From Nematostella vectensis (taxonomy: Eukaryota > Cnidaria > Anthozoa > Actiniaria > Edwardsiidae), in contig NC_064047.1 in assembly GCF_932526225.1 (NCBI RefSeq), forward strand, positions 12,534,460-12,598,459: DNA of 64,000 bases, in the 5' to 3' direction. Both the position numbers and the translations under genes were made by a program. The stretch's first letter is position 1; every line of letters starts with the position of its first letter. Under the pieces are notes generated by a model. The model was not told the DNA's origin. It did not search any database and was given only the letters and a program-made list of their open reading frames with translations. Positions 43,076 through 54,437 of the stretch are shown here, in pieces.

Positions 43076-43665
43076 ACAGCCCTAGCCACCAACCTCATAA
43101 CACACCTCACCCCCACACCCCCACCACACCACACTGCACCCCCTGCCACTACACCTCACCGCCCAGCTCTCCTCCCCACACCTACCACAGAACGTGCCCT
43201 ACTACCCACACCAATGACTACATACTACATACAACCCACAGACAACTCAACGACACCAATTATTATTCTGCCGTCTCCCATGACCACATACTCTCACAAG
43301 ACATTTCCGTGTACATCCATCAATTGTTTCAAGACAACATTATCGATGAGCACACTCATGATTTCCTACTCCCCCACACACCCCTGTTCTACATGTTACC
43401 CAAAATTCACAAACCCAACACCCCTGACCGCCCAATCATTTCAGGCTGCCAATCGTCCACCGAAAAACTCTCCATCTTTCTTGACCACTACCTCAAGAAA
43501 TTTGTACCCCACATCCCGTCCTACATCAAGGATACCACACACTTCCTACAAACAGTCCTCTCCCTCCCCACACCACTACCAGACACATGTTTTCTTGTCA
43601 CAATTGATGTCACCTCACTCTGCACCAACATCCCACATGAGGTGTTTGGGGTTGCAAACTTCACA
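43076..43665 (+). mobile_element. Penelope-like element RT fragment
   Basis: After about 43230 the plus strand reads QLNDTNYYSAVSHDHILSQ, a loosely conserved N-terminal part. At 43309-43668 come FYMLPKIHKPNTPDRPIISG, SYIKDTTHFLQTVLSLP and LVTIDVTSLCTNIPHE, which correspond to the first RT motifs of Penelope-type elements (LPKIHK and the D-x-x-S-L-Y-T-N-I-P block, here with Cys for Tyr). It is cut off at about 43650, before the YxDD motif. Base composition is extremely C/A-rich. Confidence 0.8.
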
Positions 43666-43739
43666 TGAGAAATGCAATTTTTTTTATCGTATAACAGTTA
43701 TTTTAGGAGTATCGCCCTGTCTCTGCTTTGTGGTTATTA

Positions 43740-43942
43740 AAATGAGTAGAAAACGAATAACTCATTTTCTTATGCTCTAATTGTTTTGTGTGGAAATGGC
43801 AACATCCGCCAGCGAAAATAAAGAAATAAGAGAATAAAAGATATATTGTTTGTGTTTGTACTGCTGATATGAGTAGCAGTGTAATAACCATTTTCTTATG
43901 CTCTTCTAGTTTTTTCTTGAAGAAATGGCAACATCCGCCAGC
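43740..43942 (+). promoter_or_regulatory. Duplicated start region with short upstream ORF
   Basis: 'atggcaacatccgccagc' occurs at 43795 and again at 43925, each preceded by 'cattttcttatgctct'. The first copy opens a 13-codon frame ending in TAA at 43834-43836; the second starts the TRIM-TLDc gene. If transcribed together, the first would act as an upstream ORF. Alternatively, the 'gctcttctag' before the second is a splice acceptor and the first copy is an alternative first exon. Confidence 0.6.
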
Positions 43943-44110
43943 AGGCGCCTCGAGGATGAGGTGACGTGCTCTTTGTGTATAGAGCACTTTAACGATCCTA
44001 GAGTGCTCCCTTGCTTCCACTCATTTTGTCGGCTCTGCCTGGAAGAGCTGGCAGTGCACTCTGAAGGGAGAGGAAAACTTGCGTGCCCCCTCTGTAAGGC
44101 GGAATTCCAG
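43925..44110 (+). CDS. Exon 1: RING finger
   Basis: 62 codons from ATG 43925 to donor gtaatc at 44111. It encodes a C3HC4 RING (CSLC, CFHSFCRLC, CPLC) near the N-terminus. There is no signal peptide, so the product is cytosolic or nuclear. Confidence 0.88.
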
Positions 44111-47100
44111 GTAATCTGTCTATCAGAAATACATCCATTACTTAATGAGACCTGGAACAACTTTGTGTGACAAATGTTTTGCTTTACCGAAGAAATTGAT
44201 TCAACGACAATTCGAAAGAGAAAAGCGAAATTGAATTCTTCTCACAAGAAATTTGGCTCCATTTTTTTTAACACTTTATGAGTATTAAACTGTTTAAAGA
44301 TAAAAAAAATGATTATTATATTAACACAATGCAGTCTAAGATACATCCCAGCGTAGCTATGTTCTAAAGCCCTCCCTACCCTGAAGTCATATGCAAACTC
44401 CATTATAACTATATTTTACTGATTATTGTTCTAGATTTCCCAAGCAGATGTTCCGAGTTTGAAGGTGAATTTCATGATCAACAGTATTCTCTCTGTTCTA
44501 TTGTTGACATCTGAAGACTCCAAGAAACCAGTTTGTGAATCGTGTGATAGTGGTGAGCCTGCCCAAGGGAGATGTAACGAGTGCGATCACTTTGTCTGTG
44601 AGCAGTGCATCTCGATTCATAAGAGATTTCGACCAGTGCAACACCACACTATCCTCAGTCTTGATGAGATCAAAAGCGGAAAGTTACTTGCAATGAGCAA
44701 GGCTTCCTTCTGTACCAAACACAAGGGTGAAAAGCTGAAACTGTTTTGCGAATCTTGTAAGGAAGTAATTTGCCGGGACTGTACTGTTGTTGATCATAAA
44801 AATCATGATTACCTTTTCACAAGTGATGTTATCGCTCAAGAGAAAGAAGAAATATTGGGAAGAGCAAAAAAGGTTGCATCAAAACTCACCGATATTGAAC
44901 AGGCGATGGCATTGGTAGAAGAGGCTCAACAACATCTCGAGGAAAATAAACGTGCGACCAGAAGGGATCTGGATGCGTTCATTGATAAGCAGATAGGGGC
45001 TCTTGAGAAGATGCGATCTGATCTTAGAGGAGAGATCGAGTCAGCTTGTCAGAAGCAGCTGACTGCCCAGAGAGAGAATTTATCCATGAGACTTGCAAGT
45101 GCTCGTAGCAGTTTGGAGTTTGCTGAGAGAATGTGCAGAGATGCAAATGATGTGGATGTCTTGTCCATCAGGAATGAAGTGCTATCCCAGCTATCGAGTC
45201 TTGCAGAGAAACCCGTGGATCAGCCTTGTATGGAGGATGGAGTTCGTCTTGTAGTGGATGAGGAGTATTGGGATTCTTTGTCAAAGAAGATCTCAGTTGA
45301 AAGGCGTACAGGTAAATTCTCTAATACAATTGTGTCCTGATTATAAATAACTGTAATCCTCTGCTATCAAACCTCACAAAGAAAATTTATTTCCACGTTG
45401 ACTGCTTTTTTCTACCCCAGTAATTCGATGCCTTATCTCGTGGTAATGTAAAAAGTAATTTTTGTTCTTCCATTCATGTAAGTTTTCTAAGTATGTATAC
45501 CCCGTATGTATTATTCCTATTTATTATGTTATGGGCAGCGACCAAAGGGAGCAAAGCCGCAGTTCTAATCGAAATATAATTGAGCACTAGCATTTCGCGA
45601 CGAGTAGAATACATAACAGCATACCATAAATCACAAGCCTTTGTTTATAATATTTCTTGATAAAAAGCAATTCGGTTGTAGATCTTTTGCTGAATGGTAG
45701 TTCTACAAGCAAAAGGTGGTTACGGGTTAGGTTTATTCGTAAGAATAATGGTGATCAAGTCCAGCATTGGTGACATTTCGATGATTGTCCTATGTATACA
45801 TTTTTTTTAGGAGGGGATTTCGATCCTTTCTGTAATTGACAGAGCTATGCCTTTTACAAAAATTCAATCTTGATGATAGAACTTTGGGCCCAGAATACTC
45901 TAGGAATCTTGAATATGAGGCAGGAGTTTGAGCGACCACACAACAACATGCAGCGACAATCTGTACTAACCTTTGGGTGACACACATATACACTGACTTT
46001 ATTTGTTTGAGACATGATGAGGATAGGAAATTTTGCCTTCTTGATAAAAAGAGTATTGGTTACTTATCTGGTGATGGTGTAATTTTCGGCGAAGGGATTT
46101 TGATCCTTTCTGTAATTGACAGAGAGTGTCTTTTGACACAAATCCAATCCTGATGGTGGAACTTTGGGCCCAGAATACTCTAGGAATCTTGATTTGGGGC
46201 AGGACTTTGTACGACCACACAACAACAGCAGCAACAATTTGTACTAACCCTTTGGGTGACACACATATACACTGACTTTATTTGTTTGAGACATGATGAG
46301 GATAAGGAATTGTGCCTTCTTGATAAAAAAAAGTATTGGTTACTTATCTGGTGATGGTGTAATTCCTTAGCAGTTTTTGAGCAGTCCGCCATCCTCAGCG
46401 GCAAAGGTCCAGAGTACCTCCGAGATCTCTTGGGAATCCTGCAGCCCGTGCAGCAAAGTCCCAAGAGTCGCTGGGTCAGTTGTTTCTCAGCAAAGAGAGA
46501 TGGCTGGGCTGCCAGCACCTTCCATGAAAAATGCAATGGCAAAGCGCCGAACATCGTACTCGTGAGTGTTGGAGGAAGATACGTGTTTGGTGGCTACTCT
46601 GAAGTAGCGTGGACAAGTGAGTAAACTAATGAATACCAGAAGGGTCGTAGCAGGGTGTGAGGGTCGAGATGTCCGATCATGTTTGTAAAAAGAAACCATT
46701 TAACCTATTTTTGTTCATTACCATGAACTTTTAATTTAAGACTTGCAGTACTTTTTCCTAAGCCACCTTCCACCCAATATGTATTAAAGTCACATGATGA
46801 AAGGATTGGATCGACAAATATAGATATAGTTTGTTAGCAGCTACCATGGTATTACATGAGGTGAGCTCGTTAATTTTGCTGTTTGGTGCAGGAAAATTTT
46901 TTTACATAATTACAAGATTTTTCCTTGGACAACCCTTAAAGTAGGTGTTACTAAAATCGAGAAATTAAACAGAAACTCTGAATATCTTAGCGCAATTACA
47001 TTCCTACTACTTCTGTTATTTATTTCGTGTTACATCGCAATACTGTAATTCAGATTCTTCCAAAATCAGTTTCGTGTCTACATCGCAATACTGTAATTCA

Positions 47101-50100
47101 GATTCTTCCAAAAGCAGTTTCGTGTCTACATCGCAATACTGTAATTCAGATGCTTCCGAAAGCAGTTTCGTGTCTACATCGCAATACTGTAATTCAGATG
47201 CTTCAGAAATCAGTTTCGTGTCTACATCGCAATACTGTAATTCCGATTCTTCCGAAAGCAGCTTCGTGTCTACATCACAATACTGTAATTCAGATTCTTC
47301 AGAAATCAGTTTCGTGTCTACATCGCAATACTGTAATTCAGATTCTTCCAAAAGCAGTTTCGTGTCTACATCGCAATACTGTAATTCAGATTCTTCCAAA
47401 AGCAGTTTCGTGTCTACATCGCAATACTGTAATTCAGATTCTTCCGAAAGCAGTTTCGTGTCTACATCGCAATACTGTAATTCAGATTCTTCAGAAATCA
47501 GTTTCGTGTCTACATCGCAATACTGTAATTCAGATTCTTCCAAAAGCAGTTTCGTGTCTACATCGCAATACTGTAATTCAGATTCTTCCGAAAGCAGTTT
47601 TATGTCTACATCGCAATACTGTAACTCAGATTCTTCCGAAAGCAGTTTCGTGTCTACATCGCAATACTGTAATTCAGATGCTTCCGAAAGCAGTTTCGTG
47701 TCTACATCGCAATACTGTAATTCAGATGCTTCCGAAAGCAGTTTCGTGTCTACATCCCAATACTGTAATTCAGATTCTTCCGAAAACAGTTTCGTGTCTG
47801 CATCGCAATACTGTAATTCAGATTCTTCCGAAAACAGTTTCGTGTCTGCATCGCAATACTGTAATTCAGATTTTCCCCAAGGGAGTTTCGTGTCTACATC
47901 GCAATACTGTAATTCCGATTCTTCCGAAAGCAGTTTCGTGTCTACATCGCAATACTGTAATTCAGATTCTTCCGAAAGCAGTTTCGTGTCTACATCACAA
48001 TACTGTAATTCAGATTCTTCCAAAAGCAGTTTGGTGTCTACATCGCAATACTGTAATTCCGATTCTTCCGAAAACAGTTTCGTGTCTACATCGCAATACT
48101 GTAATTCCGATTCTTCCGAAAGCAGTTTCGTGTCTACATCGCAATACTGTAATTCAGATTCTTCAGAAAGCAGTTTCGTGTCTACATCGCAATACTGTAA
48201 TTCAGATTCTTCCAAAAGCAGTTTCGTGTCTACATCGCAATACTGTAATTCAGATTCTTCCAAAAACAGTTTCGTGTCTACATCGCAATACTGTAATTCA
48301 GATTCTTCCGAAAGCAGTTTCGTGTCTACATCGCAATACTTTAATTCAGATTCTTCCGAAAACAGTTTCGTGTCTACATCGCAATACTGTAATTCAGATT
48401 CTTCCGAAAGCAGTTTCGTGTCTGCATCGCAATACTGTAATTCAGATTTTCCCCAAGGGAGTTTCGTGTCTACATCGCAATACTGTAATTCAGATTCTTC
48501 CGAAAGCAGTTTCGTGTCTACATCGCAATACTGTAATTCCGATTCTTCCGAAAGCAGTTTCGTGTCTACATCGCAATACTGTAATTCCGATTCTTCCGAA
48601 AGCAGTTTTATGTCTACATCGCAATACTGTGATTCAGATTCTCCCGAAAGCAGTTTTATGTCTACATCGCAATACTGTAATTCAGATTCTTCCGAAAGCA
48701 GTTTTATGTCTACATCGCAATACTGTAACTCAGATTCTTCCGGAAGCAGTTTTATGTCTGAGTATCCAGAGTGAAGCCGGCAGAAGGAAGATCTTAGGAC
48801 CCAAGTTTATTTTTCTTTCGATAATCTTTCTAATAATCGTTTAATAATTTATCGTGTTTGGGGACAAGCACAAGGTTTACAAGGGAGGTATGTTATAGGA
48901 CGGTTTGTTATATTGTTTAGGTTATAGGTTATTGTCGTCTAGTATTTCATGTTCCTATCTTGAAGTTTTATTTATCTTTTAAGGATAATTTAGATTTTGT
49001 TTACAATTGATGGTTTCCTAAGTCTAGATTTTAGCACGCCCGTGGACCCTCCGCATCGATGACCTTTTGGTGCGTCTAAATCCAGGGAGTGTACAGTTTC
49101 TTATACGTGGCGAAATCTCCGGTTTCTTTTTGTTTTGGAAATTTTGTTTGAACAGTTAAATTCTTTCTAAATTGTATGCCACCGCCCTCTCCCCTTGGTT
49201 TAGACATCTATACTTGTATCGTTATTTCAATTAGGCGAAACTGTTGTAGACACGCGCTCTTTCAGCATGCGCAGTTAAGTTTTAAAAGTTGCTTAATCAT
49301 TAGTGTTATTTTAGAGTTACCTTGACTTCATAGATTATTCTGTAAATACGCAGGGACGAAAGACCAACTCTGTGATTTCCCACGCCCTCACGCTTTTGTC
49401 TGATTGGTTCGTTTTGCCAAATTTTCTCCGTTCCCTCTTGAATTGTTTTACATTCAAAATTGTTTTACATATTTCCTTTCATGTGGGACCACTACATGGG
49501 TATCTGTCTGGTCCAAGGGTATAAATATAGCGAACCTAATTCTGTACTTATGCTGCTGCTGTGGCCAAACATTTGGAAAGCATTGAAAAACGCCAGCCTT
49601 GCCTTCGTCTTCATCTCCGTCTTAAGGATCCCGGCTTGTGCCCCTAACATTAATTCATACAATGGGAAATAATTTTGATTATTTTTGCTTTTTATCTTAT
49701 GTTAATTAATAGAATTTCGAATATTATTTTTTACCGTTGTTTTGACTGAAAATACAACTTTAAGCTCCATTGAAGGGTTGTGGGTAAGGGATCAATTGTA
49801 TCTTTTTCCCATCGGCACTTCAATCACCATCCTTAGATGTATTTCACGGTAAAATAGCTTGGCATTCACTCATCAGAGGAGATACTAGTTATTATTTAAA
49901 ATGTGGTAGGACTGTATTTCTATTCCTTTTGATCAACTTTTTGCAAACACGGCATCTAATAAATCTCCATGAAAATCTCTAATAAGCCCCTGGCGATTAT
50001 TTCTTTTTGTCTTGACAAAATCTGCTCGATTAGAGAGAGGGGCTTGTTTCAAAACCTTTTTTTCATTTTCTGACACTAGGTATTTCGGCCCCTATAAAAG

Positions 50101-50632
50101 GTGTTAAAAATTAGTTCTTATTACTCGTACAAAAATAGATAAATCTAGCAAGAGTCAATTGTTCCTTTTGGAAAGATGTTTCTTCGGGGTTAGGGGTGAA
50201 GACTCAATTTCCTTGAATTTAAATAATACGAGTTCGGCACGGTTTTTGCTGTTTTTATTCTAGTTTGTATTTTAAAATAACGCATTTTGTTTTATGTTCT
50301 TCAAAGTGAGTGACCGTGGATGGCAGTCCTCCAGCAGGTCATTCTTGTTCACGCTGTGTAACAAGAATGGCTACCGCCCTGAAAAGTTGCCATTGAGGCG
50401 CACGCCAGATGGATGTGCCATTTGTGACTACACAAGTTGCGGTCCGGTGTTTGGTGGTGGTAGTGACCTGTTTATCGCTGACAACGCGGGGGGTAATGAA
50501 GAGTCCTATACGTGGTCACACACGTACGCTCGTCCCCAGGGCGCCCCATCTGATGGCAGGTGTGACGTCTTTGCTGGCAAATACAGATTCACACCCGACG
50601 AAATGGAGGTGTTTCACGAGGTGGTGGACTGA
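43925..50632 (+). CDS. TRIM-type RING/B-box/coiled-coil protein with TLDc domain (4 exons)
   Basis: Exons 43925-44110 (phase 0), 44435-45311 (phase 1), 46371-46616 (phase 1) and 50307-50632 (stop TGA) join in frame at GT-AG sites. The product of about 545 residues has a RING finger (CSLCIEHFNDP, PCFHSFCRLCLEE, CPLC), two B-boxes (CESCDSGE...CNECDHFVCEQC; CTKHKGEKLKLFCESC...CRDCTVVDHKNH), a long coiled coil and a C-terminal TLDc domain. RING and B-box proteins of this type are E3 ubiquitin ligases; TLDc domains occur in stress-response and V-ATPase-regulating proteins. The combination suggests a ligase with a TLDc substrate module, possibly in innate defence, which is inferred. The last intron (46617-50306) contains the 48-bp minisatellite and the start of the duplicated block. 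Confidence 0.85.
44435..45311 (+). CDS. Exon 2: B-boxes and coiled coil
   Basis: The acceptor is 'attgttctag' (AG 44433-44434). The exon begins ISQADVPSLKVNF, the linker found between RING and B-box in TRIM56- and TRIM45-like proteins, then B-box 1, B-box 2 and a coiled coil (about 44850-45230) with regular Glu/Lys/Leu heptads. It ends VERRT and half a codon at a gtaaat donor. Confidence 0.88.
45811..46370. repeat. Intron tandem duplication, two units of about 290 bp
   Basis: The block from 'cctttctgtaattgacagag' to 'ttatctggtgatggtgtaat' is present twice (about 45820-46085 and 46108-46362) with small differences. The second copy ends directly at the acceptor 'attccttag' of exon 3. Confidence 0.8.
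46371..46616 (+). CDS. Exon 3: N-terminal half of TLDc domain
   Basis: Phase 1 to phase 1, acceptor AG 46369-46370, donor gtgagt at 46617. It encodes EYLRDLLGILQPVQQ, then RWVSCFSAKRDGWAASTFHE, NIVLVSVGGRYVFGGYSE and VAWT. DGWAASTFH and FGGYSEVAW are signature TLDc blocks, which exon 4 completes. Confidence 0.87.
46617..47028. other. Intron 3, unremarkable part
   Basis: Non-coding AT-rich intron sequence between exon 3 and the minisatellite; no feature seen. Confidence 0.5.
47029..48765. repeat. 48-bp minisatellite, about 36 units, open in several frames
   Basis: Tandem units of exactly 48 bp, 'actgtaattcagattcttcc', '(a/g)aaagcagtttcgtgt', 'ctacatcgcaat', with point variants. The period is a multiple of three and no stop occurs in two plus frames and one minus frame. 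The array therefore reads as long 16-residue-repeat proteins (for example STSQYCNSDSSESSFV in one plus frame). It lies wholly in the last intron of the TRIM-TLDc gene, has no ATG-led or splice-led entry that I can defend, and is best treated as non-coding VNTR. Confidence 0.9.
48766..49144. other. Intron 3 between minisatellite and duplicated block
   Basis: AT-rich, no feature recognised. Similarity to copy A starts at 49145 ('gtttgaacagttaaattc') only because copy A is cut by the window edge at that point. Confidence 0.5.
50307..50632 (+). CDS. Exon 4: C-terminal half of TLDc domain
   Basis: Acceptor 'tcttcaaag' (AG 50305-50306), phase 1, stop at 50630-50632. It encodes SDRGWQSSSRSFLFTLCNKN, then CGPVFGGGSDLFIADNA, a HTYARPQ strand and FAGKYRFTPDEMEVFHEVVD. 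It matches TLDc convention better than the copy at 1161-1483. Confidence 0.85.
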
Positions 50633-52452
50633 ATACAGCTTTGAACGCCTGTAAAGTGACAATAGACATAAAGACGTGTAAACATTTGTTAGTTGGTACT
50701 GTGTCATGAGAATAATGTATTTTGAATAAGGCTTCACCATCTTGTGATGTGACCCGCGGTGCATCTTGGGTAGCATGTAAATCACAAAATATCACATGCT
50801 GTGAAAAACCCGCTAGCGAGGGTTACGGCACACTTTACTTTAGTTCAACCTTATTTAAAAACGTGTACATCTCGAGTATATATATCCGAATTTTATAACA
50901 CAAATGCAAATTGTAAATTTTAATAATTATTCCTATAAGCTGTTAGAAACAATATGTTGTTTGGTCTAGATAACCACGTACAAGTTGTGTGTGTGTTTTT
51001 TACTTCTTTTTTTAAAAATTAAGAACGATGCCTAACCCGTGTGTCTTTGCGTAGAGGGAAGGGGAAGGGACTCCGATATTAGCAAGGTACAAGGCGAGGA
51101 AGTGCAATCAAAATTTATAAGATGGCTCCTGGGGTTAAATAAATATCGAAGCTCAAATGCGTGCCTGGTGGAAGCTGGTTGACTCCCTTTGCGAACTCAA
51201 GCAAAATGCAGAGCATTGAAATATTGGGGGTTCTAAGAAATTTAGACCGTACCGGAAAAAAATAATTTTAAAAACACAAAATTAAATATATTTAAGGTAT
51301 GGTAAACCACACCCGACGCAGAAATACCAAAAAATCTTAAGACAGAGTCTGACATATATAGAACAACAAGTTAAATGAAATTAATAACTATGAATAGAAA
51401 GACCCTCGACATAAAACCAAATTGAGAACATTAAGGAAATTTAAGAGCGTTCACAATATCTCTCCCAAGTTAAAATCACAGAATTGCGTTCACAAAGTTT
51501 ATGCCCAGTGCACACTAGCGAAATATCGACATTACGACATGGGCGCGCGCACTCTTATCTTCGACATAACGACATAAGTTTAAAAAAACAAATTTTTTTT
51601 TTATGTCCTGATGTCCATGTTGTTATGACGGGCTAAACATAGTGCGCGCGCCCATGTCGTTATGTTGCTAGTGTGCATTATTAAGCAACCACAAACTAGC
51701 TATCAAAACAGGACGACACAAAACCCCTGAACGAAACACGTGCCCAATATGCTTGGTCAAAGTCGAGGACGTGGAACAGCACTGATAAAATGCCCGGCAT
51801 ATAATGAATTAAAGGAACGAATAAATGTATGTTTTTTTTTAAAAATTCGCAACAAAACAGATTTGAAAGCGATTGCTCAGTTTGAACCAGGAGAGCGCGA
51901 CAAAAGAAATAGCTCAATTTTTTTGGGAAGCAACAAAAATAAGGGAAAGTGTGTTGTAATTAGGTCTATAATGACATCGCTACAAAGTAAGATGATGAAA
52001 AACATCAGGGATAGGAGAACGACTTGAATACCTGCTGTCTTTTTTTAATATGAATGTATTCGGCAAAACTCGTGAATCAAAGATGAAAAGGTGCCAAATA
52101 AAATTATTGAATTGGATGAGCATGAGGGGGGGGGGGGTCTGTTCGCTTCTATTGTGTTCGATATGTGACTGCTGAGCTCGCGCGCCTTGCTTGACAGGAG
52201 GCGGAACAGAAAAACAGATTTGGCGTGTGATGAAAAACGAGAAACAAATCAGACATTTCTTGGAAAAGTAGATTGGAAATCACTTCGAGCAACAAAACAA
52301 AACTTTAAAGAGTAGCAATATTTGAAACATGACTAGCTTGAATTGTAAAGACCGCCCCACGACACACTTGTAAACTTGCAATGCAACGGTGTTTTCGCGT
52401 TTTCTGTAAGCGTATATAAATTCGTGGATTAATAAAGTAGCATATCTGTACC

Positions 52453-52765
52453 CTGTTGTTGTGGTGGAGTGGCCTCTCTATAAAATTATACCACTTTTGA
52501 GGGTGGTTGTTGTGGTGGAGTGGCCTCTCTATAAAATTATACCACTTGTGAGGGTGGTTGTTGTGGTGGAGTAGCCTCTCTATAAAATTATACCACTTGT
52601 GAGGGTGGTTGTTGTGGTGGAGTGGCCTCTCTATAAAATTATACCACTTGTGAGCGTGGTTGTTGTGGTGGAGTGGCCTCTCTATAAAATTATACCACTT
52701 GTGAGGGTGGTTGTTGTGGTGGAGTGGCCTCTCTATAAAATTATACCACTTGTGAGGCTGGTTAA
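52453..52765. repeat. 51-bp minisatellite, about 6 units (copy B)
   Basis: Same unit as 3321-4124; shorter array. Confidence 0.95.
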
Positions 52766-52959
52766 GCGGCAATGCCAACAGCTTACTTCCGGTAGATTAC
52801 GTAACTATCTCCAATCATTTGTAATGGTACGCGAAAAATATTACAAAATTGTAAAAGCAGTGTGCCTATTAGAAGTTTCTTTGAGGAGGTGACTGATAAT
52901 TTAGAGCGGATGGTCTGTTAAATAGCGCGGATTCTAATAGATTCTTTCGTCCTGAGCTG

Positions 52960-53972
52960 GTGGCAATGCTGCTTTAACTATAGACGAATATTGCAGGGGT
53001 ATAGAATTATCGGCTATCGCTTTTTTGGGCAGTGAAATTTTCCGATGCTGCTTTAACTAGACTAGTATTCCAGGGGTATAGAATTATCGGCTATCGCTTT
53101 TTGGGGCAGTGAAATTTTCCGATGCTGCTTAAACTAGACTAGTATTCCAGGGGTATAGGATTATCGGTTATCGCTTTTTGGGGCAGTGAAGTTTTCCAAT
53201 GCTGCTTTAACTAGACGAGTATTCCAGGGGTATAGAATTATCGGTTATCGCTTTTTGGGGCAATGAAGTTTTCCAATGCTGCTTTAACTAGACGAGTATT
53301 CCAGGGGTATAGAATTATCGGCTATCGCTTTTTGGGGAAGTGAAATTTTCCAATACTGCTTTAACTAGACAAGTATTCCAGGGGTATAGAATTATCGGCT
53401 ATCGCTTTTTGTGGCAGTGAAATTTTCCAATGCTGCTTTAACTAGACGAGTATTCCAGGGGTATAGAATTATCGGTTATCGCTTTTTGGTGCAGTGAAAT
53501 TTTCCAATGCTGCTTTAACTAGACGAGTATTCCAGTGGTATAGAATTATCGGCTATCGCTTTTTGGGGCAGTGAAATTTTCCGATGCTGCTTTAACTAGA
53601 CTAGTATTCCAGGGGTATAGAATTATCGGCTATCGCTTTTTGGGGCAGTGAAATTTTCCGATGCTGCTTAAACTAGACGAGTATTCCAGGGGTATAGAAT
53701 TATCGGCTATCGCTTTTTGGGGCAGTGAAATTTTCCAATGCTGCTTTAACTAGACAAGTATTCCAGGGGTATAGAATTATCGGCTATCGCTTTTTTGAGG
53801 CAGTGAAATTTTCCACCGCTGCTTTAACTAGACGAGTATTCCAGGGGTATAGAATTATCGGCTATCGCTTTTTGGGGCAGTGAAATTTTCCCATGCTGCT
53901 TTAACTACACGAGTATTCCAGGGGTATAGAATTATCGGCTATCGCTTTTTGGGGCAGTGAAATTTTCCTGGA
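52960..53972. repeat. 77-bp minisatellite, about 13 units (copy B)
   Basis: Same unit as 4298-4871; longer array. The first unit begins irregularly ('tatagacgaatattgcag'). Confidence 0.95.
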
Positions 53973-54437
53973 GCTCTGCCATCCCATGCAACCTCCCCCT
54001 CCCCCTCTTCTTACCGTTGTGTTTAAAGGAATGTATATTATTTCGCTTGTTTGAGAGATAAAACAACCTATTTTCGTGCCACTATCTAATATATTTGAGG
54101 TAAATGTTGTGCTATTACTTCATGCGCGAATGTTTATTCGGCTGAAATCTTTACCGTTTTTTTTTTGTCAGAATGGCTTTGTTTTCTGAAAATTTTGCTC
54201 TTGCTGTTCCTATTTTTGTTTGTATTTGTCAACCCCCCCCCCTCTTTAAATATCAAAAAGTCTATCCTTTAACATAATATAAATGACAAGAAAACAAATA
54301 AACTTTTGCTTTCGCGTGAATATCGATTAGTTCATCGATCGATTTTAAAAAGGCGGGAAAACAAGAAACACCCGCGCGCTGCCAAATCAAAAATGTAAAT
54401 GAGTGAAAAGATTAAATTGGACGACTTTTAGGGCTAT

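Larger units (their letters stand above)
49145..54437. repeat. Segmental duplication, copy B
   Basis: Counterpart of 1-5341, in the same orientation and about 49 kb away. It carries the functional-looking TLDc exon (50307-50632), the 51-bp array (6 units) and the 77-bp array (13 units). It continues past 54437 with AT-rich sequence that lacks the viral element, and so marks the pre-insertion or ancestral state on that side. Confidence 0.93.

Noticed and set aside
43214-43780. 188-codon frame rich in Thr, Ser and Pro
   Set aside because: Composition comes from C/A-rich DNA; the Penelope-type RT motifs are in a different frame (43309-43668).
47016-48844. Three long open frames (605, 566 and 415 codons)
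   Set aside because: All are readings of one 48-bp minisatellite without defensible start, splice sites or domains.
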